The notes below the pieces were generated by a model. It had not been told where the DNA came from, made no database searches, and saw only the letters and a list, made by a program, of their open reading frames with translations. Shown in pieces: positions 1 through 9,352 of a DNA stretch of 64,000 nt; the first letter of the stretch is position 1, and the number at the start of each line of letters is the position of its first letter. Both the position numbers and the translations under genes were made by a program. This DNA is from Leucothrix pacifica (GTDB lineage: Bacteria > Pseudomonadota > Gammaproteobacteria > Thiotrichales > Thiotrichaceae), in contig NZ_QGKM01000023.1 in assembly GCF_003172875.1 (NCBI RefSeq), positions 1-64,000 on the forward strand. The letters run 5' to 3'.

Positions 1-33
1 AAACGGCAACAGGCCCTAGTCTTTAGATACTGC

Positions 34-645
34 TTAATAATTATTAATTAAGCAATCCGCGTGAATAGATTTATTAATCACCAAACGTGCGTTGGGTAAA
101 TCATTTAATTCAGCACGAGCTAATGCGGCCTCTTCTGTCAAGCCATGATCCAACCAACGCTGCAATAAGCGTTGTTGCAGGATCTCTTCCGGCACACATA
201 ATGACACCGTTAGATCAAACAGTGGCTGTAGTTGTTGCCAGGGCGCTTGATCCAACAATAAGTAATTTCCTTCTGCCAGAATCACTTTAGTCTCAGGTGG
301 GATCTCAATCGCGGAAGCGCGGGACAGGTCTGCTTTGCGGTCAAATAGCGGGGCATAAATCGTATCATCGCCTCGTTTGATACGCTGAAGTAAGTGAGCA
401 TAAGCTGATGCATCAAATGTCTCAGGACTGCCTTTGCGCGGAAGAAGCCCTCTTCTTTCAAGAATTACATTATCAAGGTGAAAACCATCCATGGGGACGA
501 CCACCGCACCATCAAGTTGATCAGCTAATTGCGCGACAAAGGTGGATTTACCGGAAGCAGGTGGTCCCGCAATGCCAACAATGACACGTTCATTACTAAC
601 AGCTAACCCCTTCACCTGATCCAGCAATTCATGAATATCAGACAT
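34..645 (-). CDS. frcK: Fructose transport system kinase-like P-loop protein
   Basis: A 203-residue P-loop kinase of the uridine/pantothenate kinase-like family. The Walker A motif GPPASGKST lies near residues 27-35, and a PMDGFHLDN segment typical of these small-molecule kinases follows near residue 51. It is the last gene of a minus-strand run frcB-frcC-frcA-araC-frcK and starts 30 bp after the AraC gene. In rhizobial frc loci a kinase of this type, FrcK, accompanies the fructose ABC transporter, which is why I use the symbol. Its physiological substrate is not established by sequence. A dedicated PfkB fructokinase lies nearby, so a sugar or nucleoside role other than fructokinase is possible. 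The stop lies 34 bp inside the window, so the gene is complete. Confidence 0.75.
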   Translation of the reverse strand: MSDIHELLDQVKGLAVSNERVIVGIAGPPASGKSTFVAQLADQLDGAVVVPMDGFHLDNVILERRGLLPRKGSPETFDASAYAHLLQRIKRGDDTIYAPLFDRKADLSRASAIEIPPETKVILAEGNYLLLDQAPWQQLQPLFDLTVSLCVPEEILQQRLLQRWLDHGLTEEAALARAELNDLPNARLVINKSIHADCLINNY

Positions 646-675
646 ATAGCAAAATACCTCTATTTAAGAATCCTA

Positions 676-1641
676 TTACTTCATCACAAAAGACACCGGG
701 CCAGAATGTACCGCACGTTTCCGGCGAAACTCGCTGGGTGTTACACCTTTGATTTCCAAAAAGCGCCGGTTAAAGTTGGCGACATTATTAAATCCAACCT
801 TATAACAAATCGTACTGATGTAGTGTTCCGTGCTCATGAGTAGTTCGCAAGCATAACGCACACGAAGATGATTCATATAATCTGTAAACGTTTTGCCGGT
901 AGCACGGCGAAAATCACGAGAAAAGCTATTAGCAGTCATGCCAGCATACTCCGCGACCTGCTTCATAGTGAGCGGATTATCGTAATTTAATGCAATGTAC
1001 CCGATGGCCTTTTCGACTTTATGAACCTGACTGCCAGACTTTAAACGCTGGTAGTGAGCACTAGATAAGAGGCGATAATGTTGGTGTGAGGATAAGCGGT
1101 GTAGCAGTTGCAAAAACACACTGAGCCTTTCAACACCGGACATTTCCCGAATTTTATCAAGACTTTCTTCGACATCCCGACTTATGCGCTGAAATTCAAT
1201 ACCATATTTCGCGCGCTCAAGTAGTGGCATTAGCTCATGCAGCTCAGGGAAAATCAAACTGGTTCGGCGCAATGGTTTATCAGTAAACAAGAGCACTTTA
1301 TCAACTACCTTAGCCGGTCCTCCTTCAGGGAACTCTTTAGCAATCCACTTGTATGGCAGATATGGCCCTATCAGCACTAAATTACCGGGCCTAAACTGCC
1401 CGATATAGTCTCCGATAAATGCTCTGCCAGATGTTTCCGTTATCAGATGAAGCTCATAGTCCTGATGTTGCTGCCAACGCAAGGACTGTTCCAATTGCGC
1501 TTCGCCATCTAAAAAGTGCACATAGTCACAGTCATCTGCTGCATCAGAAGCAGTGTTCTGGCTTTGTTTCCAGTCATAACTGACATCTACGACGTCAGGA
1601 TACGTTATTATGTTACCTACTTCTTCATGAGAGACAGACAA
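676..1641 (-). CDS. AraC-family transcriptional regulator
   Basis: A 321-residue regulator with an N-terminal cupin-like sensing region and a C-terminal double helix-turn-helix of AraC/XylS type in about the last 100 residues (NPLTMKQVAEYAGM, then ISTICYKVGFNNVANFNRRF). The spacing and the FNRRF signature are characteristic of the family. It lies between frcA and frcK on the same strand, about 120 bp after frcA with a terminator-like hairpin in the gap, so it may be only partly co-transcribed with the transporter. Control of fructose or a related sugar is inferred from position alone. A ROK repressor across the divergent promoter is an equally good local regulator. Confidence 0.85.
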   Translation of the reverse strand: MSVSHEEVGNIITYPDVVDVSYDWKQSQNTASDAADDCDYVHFLDGEAQLEQSLRWQQHQDYELHLITETSGRAFIGDYIGQFRPGNLVLIGPYLPYKWIAKEFPEGGPAKVVDKVLLFTDKPLRRTSLIFPELHELMPLLERAKYGIEFQRISRDVEESLDKIREMSGVERLSVFLQLLHRLSSHQHYRLLSSAHYQRLKSGSQVHKVEKAIGYIALNYDNPLTMKQVAEYAGMTANSFSRDFRRATGKTFTDYMNHLRVRYACELLMSTEHYISTICYKVGFNNVANFNRRFLEIKGVTPSEFRRKRAVHSGPVSFVMK

Positions 1642-1690
1642 TTGTTCTAAACCTCAGGCAGTTGTGTCACCGATTAAAAATAAGTGAAAA

Positions 1691-1722
1691 GGCAGCAATC
1701 GCGAGTGCTCACGATTGCCACC
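1691..1722 (-). terminator. Hairpin after frcA (attenuator or weak terminator)
   Basis: Read on the minus strand, GGCAATCG and CGATTGC(T)GCC form a stem around a 10-nt loop, followed by TTTT. It falls between frcA and the AraC gene and probably reduces read-through into araC-frcK. The short T run makes it weak. Confidence 0.45.
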
Positions 1723-1760
1723 TGGTTTATAGCCAAACGCCTTATTTGAGCGGGGGTCAA

Positions 1761-2549
1761 TCAGGTGTATGGATTATAAACGTCATTGGGTGGATCCATC
1801 GCACCAGTCATGATTGCTACCGCATCTGACATACTGATTGTTTTTGGGTCTACCACGGCACAGCGTTTTCCCAAACGATGGATATGAATCCGGTCAGCTA
1901 CCTCAAACACATGCGGCATATTGTGACTAATCAAAACGATTGGCGTACCACGAGACTTAACATCCTGAATCAGCTCAAGGACCTTGCGTGATTCTTTCAC
2001 CCCCAACGCAGCGGTCGGCTCATCCATGATGATTACGCGACTACCAAATGCGGCGGCACGTGCTACAGCCACGCCTTGTCGTTGTCCACCTGATAAGGTT
2101 TCTACTGCCTGGTCAATATTCTGAATGGTCATCAAGCCGAGCTCGCTGAGTTTGTCGCGGGCGAACTGTTGCATCTTGGGACGATCCAACATACGGAACC
2201 ACTTACCCAGAACGCCTTCTTTGCGAATCTCACGACCCAGAAATAAGTTATCTGCGATAGACAGCGCCGGTGACAGTGCCAGATTCTGATACACTGTTTC
2301 GATACCACTATCCCGCGCCTCCATAGGGGAATGGAAATCGACTTTCTCACCATCCAGCCATACATCGCCGGAGTCCGGAATTGTCGCACCAGAAACAGCT
2401 TTAATCAGTGACGATTTACCTGCCCCATTATCGCCAATGACCGCCAATACCTCACCGGGATACAGTTCAAAATCAGCGTGGTCTAATGCCGTTACACGGC
2501 CGTATCGCTTGACTAATCCTTTGGCCGATAAAATAGGTTGAACACTCAT
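1761..2549 (-). CDS. frcA: Fructose ABC transporter ATP-binding protein
   Basis: ABC ATPase of the CUT2 sugar family with a single nucleotide-binding domain, about 262 residues. Walker A is GDNGAGKSSL, the signature is LSGGQRQGV, Walker B is IIMDEPTAALG, and the H-loop is in VLISHNMPHV. The ATG at 2549 is chosen over an upstream codon because it overlaps the frcC stop as ATGA and has a GGAAGG Shine-Dalgarno a few bases upstream. CUT2 importers often have a double-length ATPase (RbsA/XylG type). The single-domain form with FrcB and FrcC matches the fructose FrcBCA class. It energises uptake through FrcC at the inner face of the membrane. Confidence 0.9.
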   Translation of the reverse strand: MSVQPILSAKGLVKRYGRVTALDHADFELYPGEVLAVIGDNGAGKSSLIKAVSGATIPDSGDVWLDGEKVDFHSPMEARDSGIETVYQNLALSPALSIADNLFLGREIRKEGVLGKWFRMLDRPKMQQFARDKLSELGLMTIQNIDQAVETLSGGQRQGVAVARAAAFGSRVIIMDEPTAALGVKESRKVLELIQDVKSRGTPIVLISHNMPHVFEVADRIHIHRLGKRCAVVDPKTISMSDAVAIMTGAMDPPNDVYNPYT

Positions 2550-3604
2550 GACGACACCTTCCTTACCCACTGATCAAACGCAACTGCAATAATAATCAAC
2601 CAACCAATAGCGAATACCTGCCAAAGCACATCCACACCTGCCAGCGCCAAACCGTTACGGAATACACCTACAATTAATGCACCGATGATCGTACCAACCA
2701 CCGAACCACGGCCACCAAACAAACTGGTTCCACCAATAACGACCGCTGTGATTGCTTCGAGATTACCCTCATAAAAACTTTGTGGACTGATCGAACCAAT
2801 ACGTCCCACGGCAGCCCATGCCGCAATACCGCATAACAGACCAGCAACGATGTACACCGACATTAATATTCGTTTCGTTCTAATACCCGCTAACTCAGCC
2901 GCTTCCGGATCATCCCCTACTGCATAAACATGTTTTCCCCAGGCTGTGCGGTTTAGCAAATACCAAAACAAAATACACAAGAAAATCATTAAGAAGGAAC
3001 CATAGGTAAACTGTGTTCCAAACACATCTACCCGTTCACCAAAGAACTTTAAGGAGGGTGCCGCCTTGTCGATGGACTGGCTGCGAATAGACTGACTACC
3101 TGAATACCAAAGGTTTAAAGCGAAAAAGATATTCCAGGTTCCTAAGGTCGCTATAAACGGTGGAAGCTTAAAGCGGGTAATCAACAGCCCATTCACGGCA
3201 CCGCACACCATCCCCACAATAAACCCTAAAGGTATTGCTAAGAATGCAGGCACGCCTATGTTGACTGCAAAATTACCCATCACAACCGACGTCAATATCA
3301 TGATTGCCGCCACCGACAGGTCAATACCTGCCGTCAGAATAATGAGTGTCTGGGCAATCCCCAGAATACCGATAATAGTCACCTGCTGAATAATCAACGA
3401 CAGATTAAACGGTGTAAAAAAACGTTCTCCGGCAACGAAGCCAAAGCCCAGACAACTTAGTATTAATACAATCATTGGGACAATGGTAATGTTCCCATGA
3501 AGAATGTGCTGAATCTGCCCTAAAAAGCCACGCTTCTCAGTTTTAAACTCAGCAACACTCGTATCACTCTCATCCAACACAGTCTCAAAACTCTGTTTTG
3601 TCAT
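2546..3604 (-). CDS. frcC: Fructose ABC transporter permease
   Basis: Multi-spanning inner-membrane permease of the RbsC/BPD_transp_2 family, about 352 residues, with a cytoplasmic N-tail followed by many hydrophobic segments. The family motif region TAGIDLSVAAIMILTS and the EAITAVVIGGTSLFGGRGS loop are present. I choose the ATG at 3604, preceded by GGAG at proper spacing, rather than the GTG 12 bases upstream. It is translationally coupled to frcA by a 4-base ATGA overlap and separated from frcB by a terminator-like hairpin. With FrcA and FrcB it forms a high-affinity sugar importer. Fructose specificity is inferred from the adjacent fructokinase and kinase genes. Confidence 0.9.
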   Translation of the reverse strand: MTKQSFETVLDESDTSVAEFKTEKRGFLGQIQHILHGNITIVPMIVLILSCLGFGFVAGERFFTPFNLSLIIQQVTIIGILGIAQTLIILTAGIDLSVAAIMILTSVVMGNFAVNIGVPAFLAIPLGFIVGMVCGAVNGLLITRFKLPPFIATLGTWNIFFALNLWYSGSQSIRSQSIDKAAPSLKFFGERVDVFGTQFTYGSFLMIFLCILFWYLLNRTAWGKHVYAVGDDPEAAELAGIRTKRILMSVYIVAGLLCGIAAWAAVGRIGSISPQSFYEGNLEAITAVVIGGTSLFGGRGSVVGTIIGALIVGVFRNGLALAGVDVLWQVFAIGWLIIIAVAFDQWVRKVSS

Positions 3605-3628
3605 GTTGTTCTCCACTCTTTAAACAAA

Positions 3629-3665
3629 AATCCCGCAACAGCCTAAGTCTGCTATTGCGGGATTT
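3629..3665 (-). terminator. Intercistronic terminator-like hairpin between frcB and frcC
   Basis: On the minus strand AATCCCGCAA and TTGCGGGATT pair as a 10-bp stem followed by TTTTTG. It sits directly between the binding-protein gene and the permease gene. Such elements commonly let the periplasmic binding protein be made in excess by partial termination or 3' end protection. Confidence 0.8.
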
Positions 3666-3689
3666 ATTCCCTACTTTATAACGCTGACA

Positions 3690-4712
3690 TTAGCCCCAGC
3701 AGAGCTTCATGCCTTCCTCTGAGCTTGTAGACTCCACACCATCGACTGGCTTATCAGTGATCAACTTGACACCCGTGTTAAAGAAATCCAAACCTTCAGA
3801 ATTCTCAGGCTTCTTTCCGGACTTCGCGAACTCGGCAATCGCTTCAACACCCATAGAGGCCATCAATAACGGGAACTGCATTGACGTCGCACCAATCACA
3901 CCATCTTTGATGTTTTCAACACCCGGGCAACCACCATCAACAGAAACAATCAATACATCTTTCTCACGACCAACTGATTTTAAAGCCTCGTAAGCACCTG
4001 CTGCTGCCGGCTCATTAATGGTATACACAAGGTTAATTGATGGATCTTTCTGTAGCAGGTTCTCCATAGCCTTACGGCCCCCCTCTTCACTACCACTGGT
4101 CACGTCATTACCTACGATACGTGGGTCATCTTCATCACCCATCTTTTTAGGGTCTTTAATATCGATACCAAAGCCCTGTAAGAAACCATTGTCACGTTGG
4201 TAATCTACGGAAATACCCGCAACACTTAAGTCTAATAGGGCAATCTTAGCGTCTTTGGCAGAATCGCCCATGGCTGCTTTAGCCCACTCGCCAATGAGTA
4301 CGCCCGCTTTGAAGTTATCAGTAGCGAAGGTTGCATCGGCTGCATCCAAAGGCTCCAGTGGTGTATCTAATGCAATAACCAGCAGACCTGCTTTACGTGC
4401 AGCTTCAACAGAGGGAACGATTGCCGTTGAATCAGATGCTGTCAGCAAGATACCTTTAGCACCGGCTGATACGCAGTTTTCAATCGCCGCAACCTGAGTC
4501 TCACTGTCGCCGTCAGTTTTCCCCGCGAATGAACGAAGCTCCATGCCAAGCTCTTTTGCCTTAGCTTCAGCACCTTCTTTCATCTTTACGAAGAATGGGT
4601 TGGTATTTGTCTTGGTAACCAAGCAAGCAATATCTGCTGCTGAGGCTGGTGCAGCAAAGCCTGCTGCTAATAAAGAACCTGCGATTGCAATTTTTAGTGA
4701 ATGATTTTTCAT
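3690..4712 (-). CDS. frcB: Fructose ABC transporter periplasmic binding protein
   Basis: A 340-residue type I periplasmic binding protein of the RbsB/FrcB family. The N-terminus is a Sec signal peptide ending at an ASA-like cleavage site near residue 25 ([10 protein letters not shown]). The mature start [17 protein letters not shown] is the typical first strand and sugar-contact loop. VALDTPLEP-like and DGGCPG segments of the ligand cleft follow. A strong Shine-Dalgarno, GGAGGA, precedes the ATG. It is the first gene of the minus-strand operon, with a divergent promoter region shared with the fructokinase. It delivers substrate to FrcC in the periplasm. Specificity for fructose is inferred from context. 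Confidence 0.92.
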   Translation of the reverse strand: MKNHSLKIAIAGSLLAAGFAAPASAADIACLVTKTNTNPFFVKMKEGAEAKAKELGMELRSFAGKTDGDSETQVAAIENCVSAGAKGILLTASDSTAIVPSVEAARKAGLLVIALDTPLEPLDAADATFATDNFKAGVLIGEWAKAAMGDSAKDAKIALLDLSVAGISVDYQRDNGFLQGFGIDIKDPKKMGDEDDPRIVGNDVTSGSEEGGRKAMENLLQKDPSINLVYTINEPAAAGAYEALKSVGREKDVLIVSVDGGCPGVENIKDGVIGATSMQFPLLMASMGVEAIAEFAKSGKKPENSEGLDFFNTGVKLITDKPVDGVESTSSEEGMKLCWG

Positions 4713-4850
4713 ACTTCCTCCAAAGAATAAACAGCGGTACGGCCACCTAAATCCTATACAGACCGACCATGGAAAACTTAAACAGTAACTTCAGGTTCAA
4801 AAACGCCCGTTCGCCACTGCCTATTATTAAAACCCTACAAGAGAGTATCT

Positions 4851-4885
4851 GTCAATTAATAATTCCAAATGATTTATTAATTGAC
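4851..4885. promoter_or_regulatory. Putative ROK-repressor operator, perfect inverted repeat
   Basis: GTCAATTAATAA at 4851-4862 is the exact inverse of TTATTAATTGAC at 4874-4885, with an 11-bp AT-rich centre. It lies in the divergent intergenic region between frcB and the fructokinase gene. The right arm contains TTGAC, which could serve as a -35 element for the fructokinase. AT-rich dyads of this size are typical ROK-family (NagC/Mlc/XylR-like) operators, and a ROK regulator is the second gene of the rightward operon. The assignment is an inference. Confidence 0.6.
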
Positions 4886-4968
4886 CTTGCAGACACCTAT
4901 AAGCTAACTTAGAATCCGAGGCCATTACTTTTATACTCTTCCAGAGTGTCTAATATAGGAAACGTTTT

Positions 4969-5922
4969 ATGTTTTTAGTTTGTGGCGAAGCACTGTTTGA
5001 TATTTTCGTTGATGGCTCTGTGGAGGCCAGCAGCACTGAGCTTCCTCTGGACGCAGTCGCCGGTGGCTCACCGTTTAATGTTGCTATCGGTTTAGCGCGT
5101 CTGGCACAACCCACTGCCCTGCTGACAGGTGTTTCTCAGGACTTTCTCGGCCAGCGACTTATGGCTGTTCTGAAAAGCGAAGGGGTTAACACAGACTACA
5201 TAGCCAGCAAAAATTTACCGACAACCCTCGGCTTTATTCAAAAAGATGAGCACGGTGTGCCTGACTACGCGTTCTATGGCAATGGCGCGGCTGACCGCTC
5301 GGTCTCTCTTGAAGATCTTCCGCAGTCTGCAGAGTTCTCAGGTATTCATGTGGGGTCTTATTCAATCGCAACCCCTCCGACCTCAGATTCATTACTGAGC
5401 CTGATTGAGAAGCACTCTGGTAAATGCCTGATCTCACTAGACCCCAATGTCAGACTCGGTGTAGAGCCAAATAAAGACATCTGGCGCGAGCGCGTGGCGT
5501 TGATTGCTAAGCATGCTGACTTATTGAAAATCAGTGATGAAGATTTCGAACACCTCTATCCTGAAGTCTCGTTTGAAGACAAAGCCAAGGAATGGTTAGC
5601 GCTCGGCATCAGCCTGGTGGTACTCACCAAAGGTGGTGATGGCGCACAGCTTTGGAGTCAGTCTTCAACAGCCAGTGTTGAAACACCTAAAATTACTGTT
5701 GCTGATACTGTCGGCGCGGGTGATACCTTCCAAACTGCACTGATTGATCAGCTACTTACCATGCGTGAAGCATCTACTGAGTGGTCATCAAAGCTAAGCG
5801 AGGAAAAACTCAAATCTATCGGTGAATTTGCAGCGGCCGCAGCAGCGATTACCTGTTCGCGCCAAGGCGCTGATCTGCCTAACCGTGATGAAATTTTAGC
5901 ATCTATGAAGGGTGAGGCTTAA
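4969..5922 (+). CDS. Fructokinase, PfkB carbohydrate kinase family
   Basis: A 317-residue ribokinase/PfkB-family sugar kinase. The N-terminal signature GGSPFNVAIGLARL near residue 32 and the C-terminal PfkB signature with catalytic aspartate, DTVGAGDTFQTAL near residue 245, are both present. It phosphorylates the imported sugar, most likely fructose to fructose 6-phosphate given the adjacent frc transporter. It starts the plus-strand unit, divergent from frcB, and its TAA overlaps the ATG of the ROK regulator by one base (TAATG), so the two are coupled. The inverted repeat at 4851-4885 lies about 85 bp upstream of the start. Other hexoses cannot be excluded. Confidence 0.88.
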   Translation: MFLVCGEALFDIFVDGSVEASSTELPLDAVAGGSPFNVAIGLARLAQPTALLTGVSQDFLGQRLMAVLKSEGVNTDYIASKNLPTTLGFIQKDEHGVPDYAFYGNGAADRSVSLEDLPQSAEFSGIHVGSYSIATPPTSDSLLSLIEKHSGKCLISLDPNVRLGVEPNKDIWRERVALIAKHADLLKISDEDFEHLYPEVSFEDKAKEWLALGISLVVLTKGGDGAQLWSQSSTASVETPKITVADTVGAGDTFQTALIDQLLTMREASTEWSSKLSEEKLKSIGEFAAAAAAITCSRQGADLPNRDEILASMKGEA

Positions 5923-7139
5923 TGCCTAAACTTCGTCAAAATCTAAGTCGCGGCACCAATCAAACGGGTGGTCGTATTTATAACGAGCGACTGGTTTTGT
6001 CGATAGTCCGTCATCAGGATGGACTGCCTAAGTCAGAAATTGCCCAACTTACCGGGCTTTCTGCACAGACTATTTCAGTGATTATGCAACAACTGGAAGC
6101 TGACCAACTGATTGTAAAAGGCCAACCACAACGTGGAAAAGTAGGACAACCCAGTGTCCCCTTTTCACTAAATCCGGAGGGTGCTTACTCCATCGGTTTA
6201 AAAATTGGTCGGCATAGCAGCGAATTAGTCCTGATGAACTTCGTCGGGAGTATTTTAGAGACCCGTGAAGTCAGTTATCGATACCCCGTTGTTGAGGCAT
6301 TATTGGCGTTTGTTGAGGATTATGTTCCTGAGCTAATTGAAGCAATTGATGAGCCACTGCGTGATCGCATGGTAGGTATCGGCATCGCTACCCCATTTGA
6401 GTTATGGAACTGGGGTGATGAGGTAGGCGCGCCAAAATCCGTTATGGACGCCTGGAATGGCTTCGACATCAAACAAGAAGTCAGTCACGCAGCCAGACTA
6501 CCGGCTTATATGCAAAACGATGCAACAGCAGCCTGTGCGGCAGAACTAACCTTTGGCAATGAAGACCAGCATGATAACTTTTTGTATATCTACATCGGCT
6601 ACTTCATTGGTGGCGGGGTCGTACTAAACGGCAGTATTTTTGAAGGACCGAACGGTAACGCCGGGTCTTTAGGTGCCTTACCCATCCGAATCAGAAACCA
6701 GGGCGAACACTCCAGCGGTGATGCCCACCAACTGATTCGCGACACCTCAAAAATAAGCTTACAGCGATTATTAGAAGCAGCCGGTGAAGATGCTGGGTCT
6801 ATTTGGGATAAAGAAAGTGACTGGTCGACACTAGGCGACACACTTGATACCTGGATTGATCGCTTAACCGATGATCTGGCCTATGCCATCGTATCTGCTA
6901 TTTCCGTTATCGACTTTCCGGCCATCGTCATCGATGGGGATTTACCCGCATTAATCAGAACGCGGATTACACAAGAAGTCTCGGTAAAAATCGCTACCAT
7001 CGATAAGCAAGGGCTATCCCCTGTGACCGTAGTCGAGGGCAGTCTTGGAAATAATGCGCGAGTGTTAGGTGGGGCATCGTTGCCATTACTGGCTAACTTC
7101 ACCCGCAATCGAGATGTTGCTTTTGGTGCTGACCAGTAA
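5922..7139 (+). CDS. ROK-family transcriptional regulator
   Basis: A 405-residue ROK regulator. It has an N-terminal winged helix-turn-helix (residues about 25-80, SEIAQLTGLSAQTISVIMQQLE) followed by a ROK sugar-binding/kinase-fold domain. That domain includes QNDATAACAAEL and GYFIGGGVVLNG, the usual glucokinase-like elements. The classical zinc-binding cysteine cluster is not obvious. It is coupled to the fructokinase gene by a TAATG overlap. It is probably an autoregulating repressor of the divergent frc transporter and kinase, acting at the inverted repeat upstream and released by sugar or sugar phosphate. Regulation is inferred from arrangement. Confidence 0.87.
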   Translation: MPKLRQNLSRGTNQTGGRIYNERLVLSIVRHQDGLPKSEIAQLTGLSAQTISVIMQQLEADQLIVKGQPQRGKVGQPSVPFSLNPEGAYSIGLKIGRHSSELVLMNFVGSILETREVSYRYPVVEALLAFVEDYVPELIEAIDEPLRDRMVGIGIATPFELWNWGDEVGAPKSVMDAWNGFDIKQEVSHAARLPAYMQNDATAACAAELTFGNEDQHDNFLYIYIGYFIGGGVVLNGSIFEGPNGNAGSLGALPIRIRNQGEHSSGDAHQLIRDTSKISLQRLLEAAGEDAGSIWDKESDWSTLGDTLDTWIDRLTDDLAYAIVSAISVIDFPAIVIDGDLPALIRTRITQEVSVKIATIDKQGLSPVTVVEGSLGNNARVLGGASLPLLANFTRNRDVAFGADQ

Positions 7140-7172
7140 GCACTGAGCCAACACCAATAAGCCTTTAAATGA

Positions 7173-7200
7173 AGCCTGAAGCAGACACTTCAGGCTATTT
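7173..7200. terminator. Terminator between convergent genes
   Basis: AGCCTGAAG and CTTCAGGCT form a 9-bp stem with a 6-nt loop, followed by ATTT. It sits in the 66-bp gap between the ROK gene and the convergent repeat-protein gene and could serve both directions. Confidence 0.65.
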
Positions 7201-7205
7201 CCATG

Positions 7206-9146
7206 TTAGTTGGATTGCTTAAAAGTAATCGTTCTGATCGCCAACTTTCCACGGCGAATCTTGACCTTTTGATTCGTCACCAAACCACCGTAATTAATGC
7301 GAATCACGAACTCGCGTGGTGGTAAGTTAAATCTCGCCTTAGATGTTTGATTAGAACGACGAATCTCAGTCCCGTCCGGACGGTGTACTGAGATATCAGC
7401 AATCAATCCCTGCCCTGTTTCAGCAGACACAATGTTCACCTGTAAACCACCACGACGATTCGCTTGGTTTTGAGCAGGTCTTGGAGCTGCTGGCGTTTGT
7501 GCTTGGGGTGCCTGAGGAGCCGGGGCCTGAGTCACTGGTGCAGTGGGTGCAGGTATGACCGGAATTGGTGGAGGTGTAGCCGCTGCCGCAGGAGCTGCCG
7601 CTCGCTTGGTACTCATCTTGAAGACTTCACGACGTACCTGACCTTCACGAACAATCACCTGAACCGACTTATCTTCATAGCCTGTCGCACGAACCGTCAC
7701 CTTATACTTTCCGGGTGGCAGCTTGTAGCCAATAGAGTCCACATAGGTTTTATTCGTGACGAGCTTGCCGTCAACCGTCTGTACATAAAAGTTAGACTTG
7801 ATTGCCGCGTTGTTAGACGCAGACTGAGCAAACAACTCAAGTTTACCGGTCTTGGCAGTATTACTGTCAGCAGCACCGGCAGGACGTGAAGGCGCTGCAA
7901 CTGCTGCTGGCGTGGCGGCAGGCTGAGTCTGAGCAGGACGTGGTGGTGTTTGTTGAGTAGCTGCAGTTGAAGTCGTCGCTGCCGCTGTTGTTGGTACCTC
8001 AGGAATATGGAATATCTCATGCATACCGCGGTTTGCAACAACCGTTACTTCAGTGACAACACGTGCTGTCCCCTTTCTAGCAGTAATACGATATTTACCA
8101 GCAGGAAGATTGAATTGCTGAGTGCTAACCCCTTTTACATTCTCAATATTCTCACCATTTAACTTCTGGATATAGAAGCTGGCATTGGTAGGTCGGTTAC
8201 CAACTTTCGTCAAAGCAGATACTCGCAGACCACCTAACGCTGTGCTTGTGCCTGTCGCGGCATTCGTCACTGTTACTTCAGTGCTGGCTTCTTTAGCAGG
8301 CTGATCTACGCCATCCGCAGCAGGGTCTTCACTAGCTAACTCTTCGGACTCAGCAGCCTCTGCACGACTCTGCTCATCACCACTTTGCTCAGTTGCAGCT
8401 TGTTGTGCCGTTTGCGTTGTTTGTTGTTGCGCCTGCTGTTGGGCCGTATCTTCACCAGTACTGACCGGAGCTGTTTGCGTGGGAGTAACGACCTGAATCA
8501 CCTCAGGCGCTTCTTCTTGCAATACAGGCACATCAAGCTCAAACACTTCCGAGCCATTCTGACCTTCAGACACTCCTAAGAAACGTACCAGTTTTGCATC
8601 ACCTTGTGACACTGTGATTTTGTAATCACCGGCCGGTAAACTCAGCGTGCTGCTTTCTGTATTTTTTACCTGAGCAATCGCTGCCCCGTCACTATTTTGA
8701 ATTAAGAAGTCAGCAGATGTTGCCTGACCATTCTCAGCGTTGACTGTGCTTAAGGTGAGTGTTCCAAACGCAGGAGACTGATTCGTTTCCTCGATTGCCA
8801 CATCGGTGTCAGCACTGTCTTCGCTACCAAGCGGCTTTATCTTTATTGGTGAAGCACTGGTCCCCTGACCTGTTTGAGTTGCTGTATTTTGAGCATTGCC
8901 AGCTTGGGTAGCATCAGTCTGAGAGGCAGCATCTTGATTGGTAGAAGTCACCTGAATAGCAGGCGGCGTGACTTCTACGGCAGGCGTAGCGAGTTCAGCG
9001 GGTGCCGGAGCAACAACAGGCGTTGAACGAGCCACCTCATCACCGGAATCATTCATCATGTTTACAATGCCGAAACCAGCAAAAAACAAAATGGCTCCAA
9101 TTATTACACCACTGATCAGGTACTTTAAGACCCGGGAAATATTCAT
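7206..9146 (-). CDS. Membrane-anchored Pro/Ala/Gln-rich protein with four beta-sandwich repeats
   Basis: A 646-residue protein not recognised by name. One transmembrane helix near residues 10-30 is followed by long low-complexity linkers rich in A, P, T and Q. Between them are four related domains of about 75-85 residues, each opening G-x-L-x-(V/L/F) and containing LPAG-(D/K)-Y or LPPGKY, as in LPAGDYKITV, LPAGKYRITA, LPPGKYKVTV and LPPREFVIRI. That motif resembles PEGA-like or carboxypeptidase-regulatory-like beta-sandwiches. The N-in topology predicts a periplasmic C-terminal region. Linker composition suggests a flexible spacer across the envelope. It is a single gene, convergent with the ROK gene and divergent from the DsrC-like gene. 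Function unknown. Confidence 0.8.
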   Translation of the reverse strand: MNISRVLKYLISGVIIGAILFFAGFGIVNMMNDSGDEVARSTPVVAPAPAELATPAVEVTPPAIQVTSTNQDAASQTDATQAGNAQNTATQTGQGTSASPIKIKPLGSEDSADTDVAIEETNQSPAFGTLTLSTVNAENGQATSADFLIQNSDGAAIAQVKNTESSTLSLPAGDYKITVSQGDAKLVRFLGVSEGQNGSEVFELDVPVLQEEAPEVIQVVTPTQTAPVSTGEDTAQQQAQQQTTQTAQQAATEQSGDEQSRAEAAESEELASEDPAADGVDQPAKEASTEVTVTNAATGTSTALGGLRVSALTKVGNRPTNASFYIQKLNGENIENVKGVSTQQFNLPAGKYRITARKGTARVVTEVTVVANRGMHEIFHIPEVPTTAAATTSTAATQQTPPRPAQTQPAATPAAVAAPSRPAGAADSNTAKTGKLELFAQSASNNAAIKSNFYVQTVDGKLVTNKTYVDSIGYKLPPGKYKVTVRATGYEDKSVQVIVREGQVRREVFKMSTKRAAAPAAAATPPPIPVIPAPTAPVTQAPAPQAPQAQTPAAPRPAQNQANRRGGLQVNIVSAETGQGLIADISVHRPDGTEIRRSNQTSKARFNLPPREFVIRINYGGLVTNQKVKIRRGKLAIRTITFKQSN

Positions 9147-9352
9147 CTAGCTACTCCAATAAAGCTGTCTATTTTTATGATGGCCTATAGTAGCAAGTGT
9201 TTGGGGCTGACCCAATGCCTTAATTGTTAATGTTTTGTGCAAATATTTCGGAGATTAATAGCAGCATTCGATGACACTACCCTATTAGAGCAGTAGACAG
9301 CGCCTGACGTATCACCATAATTAAGCATATTCTAATACTTGAAAGCTAACCC

